A stretch of DNA of 7,052 nucleotides from Rubrobacter sp. (GTDB taxonomy: Bacteria; Actinomycetota; Rubrobacteria; Rubrobacterales; Rubrobacteraceae): NCBI GenBank assembly GCA_013815575.1, contig JACDFX010000083.1, forward strand, positions 1 to 7,052, given 5' to 3'. This document shows positions 5,839 through 7,052 of this stretch, one piece after another; position 1 is the stretch's first letter, and each line of letters opens with the position of its first letter. Both the position numbers and the translations under genes were made by a program. Below the pieces are notes generated by a model. The model saw only the letters and a list, made by a program, of their open reading frames with translations, had not been told where the DNA came from and ran no database searches.

Positions 5839-7052
5839 GCTACAAGGGACCGAGGGGCACCTACGACGTCTACCCCGGGGGGCGCGAGCCGCACGAGCGG
5901 GCCGGGTTGTGGGCGTTCGTGGAGGCGCGGGCCAGGGAGCTCCTGAGCCTCCACAATTATTCTGAGATAAGGACGCCCGTCTTCGAGGAGATAGAGCTCT
6001 TCGCCCGCACGGCGGGGGAGGCGTCGGACATCGTGGTCCAGAAGGAGATGTTCACCTTCAGGGACAAGGGCGACCGTGAGATGGCCTTGCGGCCGGAGGG
6101 GACGCCGGGGGTGGTTCGGGCCTACATCGAGCACAACCTCTCCAAGCTCGCCCAGCCGATAAAGCTCTTCTACGTGGGCCCGATGTTCCGGCAGGAGCGC
6201 CAGCAGAAGGGGCGTTACAGGCAGCACACCCAGATCGGGGTGGAGGCGCTCGGCACGTCCGACCCGCTGGTCGACGTCGAGGTGATTTCGCTTCTCTACT
6301 CCATCCATCAGGCCGTCGGCGTGAAGGAAGAGGTCGTCTACCTCAACAACGTCGGCGACCTGGAGACCCGCCGCGCCTACGTGCCCGAACTACGCGCCTA
6401 CCTCCAGAAGCACGCGGACCACCTGGACCCGGACTCCGTCGCCCGCATGGAGACCAATCCGCTGCGGACCTTCGACTCCAAGCACGAGGCGACCCAGGCC
6501 ATTCTGGCCGAAGCGCCGAAGATCGGGGCTTTCCTTAGCCGGGACGCCTCGGAGCACCTCGGCGCGGTACGCGAGGGCCTGGATGCTCTAGGGGTTCCTT
6601 ACGAGCTGGATGAGAGCCTCGTGCGGGGGCTCGACTACTACACGATGACGGTGTTCGAGGCGAAGAGCGGGGCGCTCGGGGCGCAGGACACGGTCGGGGC
6701 CGGGGGGCGTTACAACGCCCTTATCTCCGACCTCGGCGGCCCCGACATCGGCGGCATAGGCTTCGGCACGGGCGTCGAACGGATGCTCCTCGCCGCCTCC
6801 TCCCGTGAACAGGAGCCCTCCCTGGACGTCTTTTTCGTTACCCTGACGCCGGAGGCCCGGGTTCCGGCGATGCGCCTCGCGGGGGCCCTGCGGGGGGAGG
6901 GCGTCTCGTGCGACCTCGACTACGGCGGGCGGGGAGCCAAGGGCCAGTTCAAGCAGGCCGACCGTTCCGGCGCCTCGTACGCCGCGATCATGGGCGAGGA
7001 CGAGATGGCCCGCTCCACCATCAAGGTTCGGAACATGTCCTCCGGCGAGGAA
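5835..7052 (+). CDS. hisS: Histidyl-tRNA synthetase, 3' end cut by the window
   Basis: Class II aminoacyl-tRNA synthetase that attaches histidine to tRNA-His. The frame runs from GTG 5835 to the last base (406 codons, no stop); bacterial HisRS is usually 420-430 residues, so about 15-25 are missing. Visible: N-terminal YKGPRGTYDVYP, motif 1 region EIRTPVFE (44-51), RPEGT (86-90) in the histidine/ATP site, motif 2 FRQER...GRYRQ (118-130) with R119, Q133 and E137 at the spacing of E. coli R113, Q127 and E131, the HisA loop LVRGLDYY (262-269) with catalytic R264, motif 3 region GGIGFGTGVERMLL (306-319), and the start of the HGTP anticodon-binding domain (about 329-406). Presence of that domain and all catalytic residues argues against the HisZ paralogue. 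The GTG overlaps the MBL stop by four bases and has only a weak ribosome site (GGTAG, 5826-5830), so it probably depends on coupling. No T-box leader is seen. Confidence 0.97.
   Translation, partial: MSYKGPRGTYDVYPGGREPHERAGLWAFVEARARELLSLHNYSEIRTPVFEEIELFARTAGEASDIVVQKEMFTFRDKGDREMALRPEGTPGVVRAYIEHNLSKLAQPIKLFYVGPMFRQERQQKGRYRQHTQIGVEALGTSDPLVDVEVISLLYSIHQAVGVKEEVVYLNNVGDLETRRAYVPELRAYLQKHADHLDPDSVARMETNPLRTFDSKHEATQAILAEAPKIGAFLSRDASEHLGAVREGLDALGVPYELDESLVRGLDYYTMTVFEAKSGALGAQDTVGAGGRYNALISDLGGPDIGGIGFGTGVERMLLAASSREQEPSLDVFFVTLTPEARVPAMRLAGALRGEGVSCDLDYGGRGAKGQFKQADRSGASYAAIMGEDEMARSTIKVRNMSSGEE

Noticed and set aside
5600..5840. T-box or other aminoacylation-sensing leader before hisS
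   Set aside because: hisS starts inside the stop of the MBL gene; there is no untranslated leader in which such an RNA could lie.
1..7052. Mobile element, CRISPR array, tRNA/rRNA, defence or toxin-antitoxin system
   Set aside because: No direct-repeat arrays, transposase or integrase frames, terminal inverted repeats, tRNA-like folds or defence-type domains are visible; every stretch over 160 bases is covered by a recognisable gene.

Overview
The window reads as core chromosome of a high-GC Gram-positive, most likely an actinobacterium close to Rubrobacter. This rests on GC-rich codon usage, almost exclusive use of GTG or TTG starts, actinobacterial-style Rel and ABC1-kinase sequences, and a Rel / metallo-hydrolase / HisRS gene order of the kind seen in Rubrobacter and Firmicutes. 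The genus is an inference from gene content and style, not from a database comparison.

Layout. Positions 1-54 (minus) hold the first 18 codons of an unidentified protein that runs off the left edge. Positions 55-211 are a divergent intergenic region with a very AT-rich block (91-140, 7 G/C in 50 bases) that carries a good candidate promoter for the rightward genes. The rightward set begins with a small phasin-like protein (212-625), followed 22 nt later by an ABC1/UbiB-family atypical kinase with two C-terminal membrane segments (648-2318). A 40-nt gap with small hairpins and a perfect TATAAT box leads into a bifunctional (p)ppGpp synthetase/hydrolase, Rel (2359-4593). After Rel the genes are tightly packed: a YiiM-like MOSC-domain protein (4595-5263, one base after the rel stop), an MBL-fold hydrolase (5260-5838, TTGA overlap), and histidyl-tRNA synthetase (5835-7052, GTGA overlap), which is cut by the right edge after 406 codons.

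How they fit together. Phasin-like protein plus ABC1 kinase look like one small unit, possibly acting at a membrane or lipid/polymer surface. Rel, MOSC, MBL and HisRS look like one polycistronic unit that links the stringent response to tRNA charging. In many Firmicutes the related order is rel-dtd-(MBL)-hisS-aspS; here a MOSC gene occupies the dtd position.

No mobile element, CRISPR array, tRNA, rRNA or defence-like system was found. This is largely an ordinary housekeeping region. The most interesting points are a possible leaderless start of rel, the AT-rich divergent control region, the phasin/ABC1-kinase pairing, and the MOSC gene in the dtd slot.
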